Shown: positions 52,877-54,631 of the stretch, piece by piece
Numbering within the stretch: position 1 is the first letter of the stretch
How the letters are laid out: each line of letters opens with the position of its first letter
Source: Promethearchaeota archaeon
Lineage (GTDB): Archaea > Asgardarchaeota > Lokiarchaeia > Sigyniarchaeales > Promethearchaeaceae
DNA length: 54,631 nt
Direction of reading: 5' to 3'
Assembly: GCA_016933055.1 (NCBI GenBank)
Contig: JAFGBS010000011.1
Span: forward strand, 1-54,631
Notes under the pieces: generated by a model
Databases searched by the model: none
Told to the model about the DNA's origin: nothing
The model's input: only the letters and a program-made list of their open reading frames with translations
Translations under genes and position numbers: made by a program

Positions 52877-53287
52877 TCATGAAGAAATAGGGTCAATTAT
52901 CTTTACAAAATCCACTCTCATGAAATCTTCATCATGAGTTGCAATCGCTTTAATTCCTTTTTTCTTCATATAAGCCAGTATCGTCGCATCTCTACCTCCA
53001 ACTCCTGTGAATGAATAGGTTTTCAACATCTTAAAAGCATCATTTATTTCATTGTGAAAGAAATTCCCTATTTCAAATGGTATAGCACTGAATAGCTCCC
53101 ATTTTTCTTGTGCAATTTCCGGATCGAGTCGTTTAACTAGATAGTGCATTACTTCCATCACTACCACTACGTTGACTATAATATTAAAATTTGGATAAAT
53201 CGTATGGAAATGTCTCTTCACAGACTCATGTTCAGGAGTAGTTTTATCAAACAAGTCCACCCAATAATTAGAATCCACAAATATCAT
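52877..53287 (-). CDS. PIN-domain ribonuclease toxin (VapC-like)
   Basis: From ATG at 53287 the 136-residue product begins MIFVDSNYWVDLFDK (first Asp), has NVVVVMEVMHYLVK with the conserved Glu, and then GVGGRDATILAYMKKKGI with the third Asp. IATHDEDFMRVD supplies the fourth. The antitoxin stop overlaps the start by one base (TAATG). A longer frame to 53311 is in the antitoxin gene and less likely. The module appears intact. Confidence 0.82.
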   Translation of the reverse strand: MIFVDSNYWVDLFDKTTPEHESVKRHFHTIYPNFNIIVNVVVVMEVMHYLVKRLDPEIAQEKWELFSAIPFEIGNFFHNEINDAFKMLKTYSFTGVGGRDATILAYMKKKGIKAIATHDEDFMRVDFVKIIDPISS

Positions 53288-53592
53288 TATTTTGGCTTGT
53301 TGGTTTTCCATATTCCTTTAATCGACTCCACGGTAATTTTCTTAGAAGTGGGATGTGTGATACATCCGACTAATTCTTTTTCTATTTCATTCAAGGATGG
53401 AGATTTTCGTAATGTGATGGAATTGTCAGATTCTATTCTTACAGATAGTTTGTCTCCAGATTTCAGTGCTAGTTTTTCTCGTATATCAGCTGGTATGGTA
53501 ATTCGTCCTCGATCATCCAATTCAATCTTACCCATGGTCATACCCATGCCCATAATTTTTCCCATTGTATTAATAAATTTGGATAGAGTCAT
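53287..53592 (-). CDS. AbrB-type antitoxin
   Basis: The SpoVT/AbrB core MGKIELDDRGRITIPADIRE and KSGDKLSVRIESDNSITLRK lies in the second part of the frame, followed by a helical toxin-binding tail. The annotated ATG at 53592 adds 19 Met/Gly-rich residues; the ATG at 53535 directly at the domain may be the real start. It is first in the operon with the PIN gene. Confidence 0.8.
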   Translation of the reverse strand: MTLSKFINTMGKIMGMGMTMGKIELDDRGRITIPADIREKLALKSGDKLSVRIESDNSITLRKSPSLNEIEKELVGCITHPTSKKITVESIKGIWKTNKPK

Positions 53593-53833
53593 TCTACTAC
53601 TACTACTCTTTAATTATAAGGAAGAGTACAATGGGTAAGGTCTATGGGTGATGGGATGGTAGCGGAATGTAAGCGAATACTTAGCATACATATCTACCCA
53701 TATGGATTTTCTTGCCTTTAGATATTAAATTTTGGGGAATGGACCTAGATTAAATGCAATAGATGTTGGTTTCATGATAGATATAGTTTATATTCGAATA
53801 TAACGGTATATTTAGGTCAAGAGGTAGATCATT

Positions 53834-54172
53834 TTGGTGAAAATTGATATCGGGTTTAACCCCGAATTAACTGAACAAGCAGTTCTGAACATTTTACAAC
53901 AACATCTGCCGTATAAAGTAGAGATGTGGAAAGCGATTGGTTCAGGTGTCTCAGTTTGGAAAAACGTGCTTTTAGGAGCAATAGTGAAATTGAAACAAGG
54001 TTCAAATACTACGATCCTGTCTGTTGAGGGTAATCCTCCCTCGCTAATAATGCGTCTAGTATGTTGTGTCTTTGGATTTATCTGCGGATTAATTGTTTTA
54101 TTCTTATTATCAGGGAACTTTGCGGGTAAGGTAGCAGAAGAGATTAGAAAGATTCCACAATTCCAAAAATAA
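53834..54172 (+). CDS. Small single-pass membrane protein, unknown
   Basis: The 112-residue product (TTG at 53834 or GTG at 53837) has a soluble N-terminal domain of about 75 residues with alternating strands (ILQQHLPYKVEMWKAIGSG; TTILSVEGNPPS). It then has one long membrane helix (VCCVFGFICGLIVLFLL) and a charged end (VAEEIRKIPQFQK). No enzyme motif is present. A TATA-like cggtatatttagg about 25-30 bases upstream supports transcription. Confidence 0.6.
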   Translation: MVKIDIGFNPELTEQAVLNILQQHLPYKVEMWKAIGSGVSVWKNVLLGAIVKLKQGSNTTILSVEGNPPSLIMRLVCCVFGFICGLIVLFLLSGNFAGKVAEEIRKIPQFQK

Positions 54173-54631
54173 TACAGTAACTCAAATTATAGAAAATTGA
54201 AGATTTCTTTCACTTCATATTTTTTTTTTATTAATCGACATCTATTCTGTTGAATACATCGTAAATAGAATCCCTTTGACTTAAAAATATCTTTCTAAAG
54301 CGTGAAATGCATAAACTGGAATATGTTAGAAATTTTAGCACCCGTACGCATGTAGAATAGGGCGGTCCTCGGTCCGGGAACGTAAAATGAGGTCAGATCT
54401 ATTTCAAAAACCGAATGTGAAGCATGAGTCGTATTCATACGCAACATGAATCTAAAGTTACACCAAATAGACAGAAGTTTGGACTATATGCCCTCTGTAC
54501 ACCTAAGTGAAAATTATTGGGTACCACGGAATAAAATTTAATTAATCAACATCTACACCGCCCTTTTAACGAGAACTATAGTCCCATTTCAAAAATTGGT
54601 AACGCACGTGGATAACCACGCATAGCGTGGG
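54173..54631. other. Terminal intergenic region with GC-rich hairpins and repeat copy 2
   Basis: No gene seen. A GC-rich patch at about 54349-54390 (gggcggtcctcggtccggga) differs from its surroundings. The diverged repeat copy 2 lies at about 54492-54535. The last bases hold CCACGC-ata-GCGTGG (54616-54630), a perfect 6-base hairpin that competes with CGTGG-ataa-CCACG (54607-54620). It may be the edge of a structured RNA cut off by the window end. Confidence 0.4.

Overview
The window reads as a chromosomal segment of an AT-rich archaeon, most likely an Asgard archaeon (Lokiarchaeia-like). This is an inference. It rests on TATA boxes about 25-30 bases ahead of starts with little or no leader, an archaeosortase, a tungsten-type aldehyde ferredoxin oxidoreductase, BspA-like and PKD surface proteins with C-terminal membrane anchors, a VTT-domain protein, SHOC2/plant-type leucine-rich repeats and a very high density of VapBC-like modules. 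No rRNA, tRNA, CRISPR array, transposase or integrase was recognised.

Region 1 (1-11184) is a toxin-antitoxin (TA) hotspot and graveyard. Seven apparently intact modules (RHH/PemK, PIN/UPF0175, two divergently transcribed RHH/PIN-like pairs, AbrB/PIN, PIN plus a 55-residue partner, RHH/PIN) lie among more than a dozen broken relics of the same families (UPF0175-like antitoxins, PIN toxins, MNT/HEPN pairs, DUF2283) and a surface-protein fragment. One gene fuses a ribbon-helix-helix domain, a DUF5678-like domain and a retropepsin-like aspartic protease.

Region 2 (11185-18446) holds a VTT-domain membrane protein with a helical tail, an acidic protein with an N-terminal Cys cluster, and an FtsX/MacB-type ABC exporter operon opposite a MarR regulator with a palindromic operator between them. 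Between the first two genes lies a GC-rich island that can form competing hairpins.

Region 3 (18447-34767) is about the cell surface: another vapBC pair, an archaeosortase divergent from a DUF285 surface protein with a PGYN C-terminal signal, a beta-helix/PKD protein, a broken copy of the DUF285 gene tail, a 1332-residue LRR-TIR protein, a further antitoxin/PIN pair, a small anchored protein and a membrane-tethered esterase.

Region 4 (35031-45585) has an anchored repeat protein and a four-gene operon: Nramp-like transporter, two divergent ketol-acid reductoisomerase (KARI)-like paralogs and aldehyde ferredoxin oxidoreductase. A winged-helix regulator lies opposite it, followed by a membrane PHP/DUF3604 protein. 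The KARI homologs have lost residues needed for the classic reaction and the transporter lacks the metal motif, so this looks like a repurposed pathway.

Region 5 (45586-54631) carries a URO-D/corrinoid-methyltransferase-like protein, a GH31 glycosidase, an alpha/beta hydrolase, small membrane proteins and an AbrB/PIN pair, with several long non-coding gaps.

The strongest candidates for something undescribed are the LRR-TIR protein, the KARI-pair/AOR/transporter operon, the RHH-retropepsin fusion and the divergent RHH/PIN-like modules.
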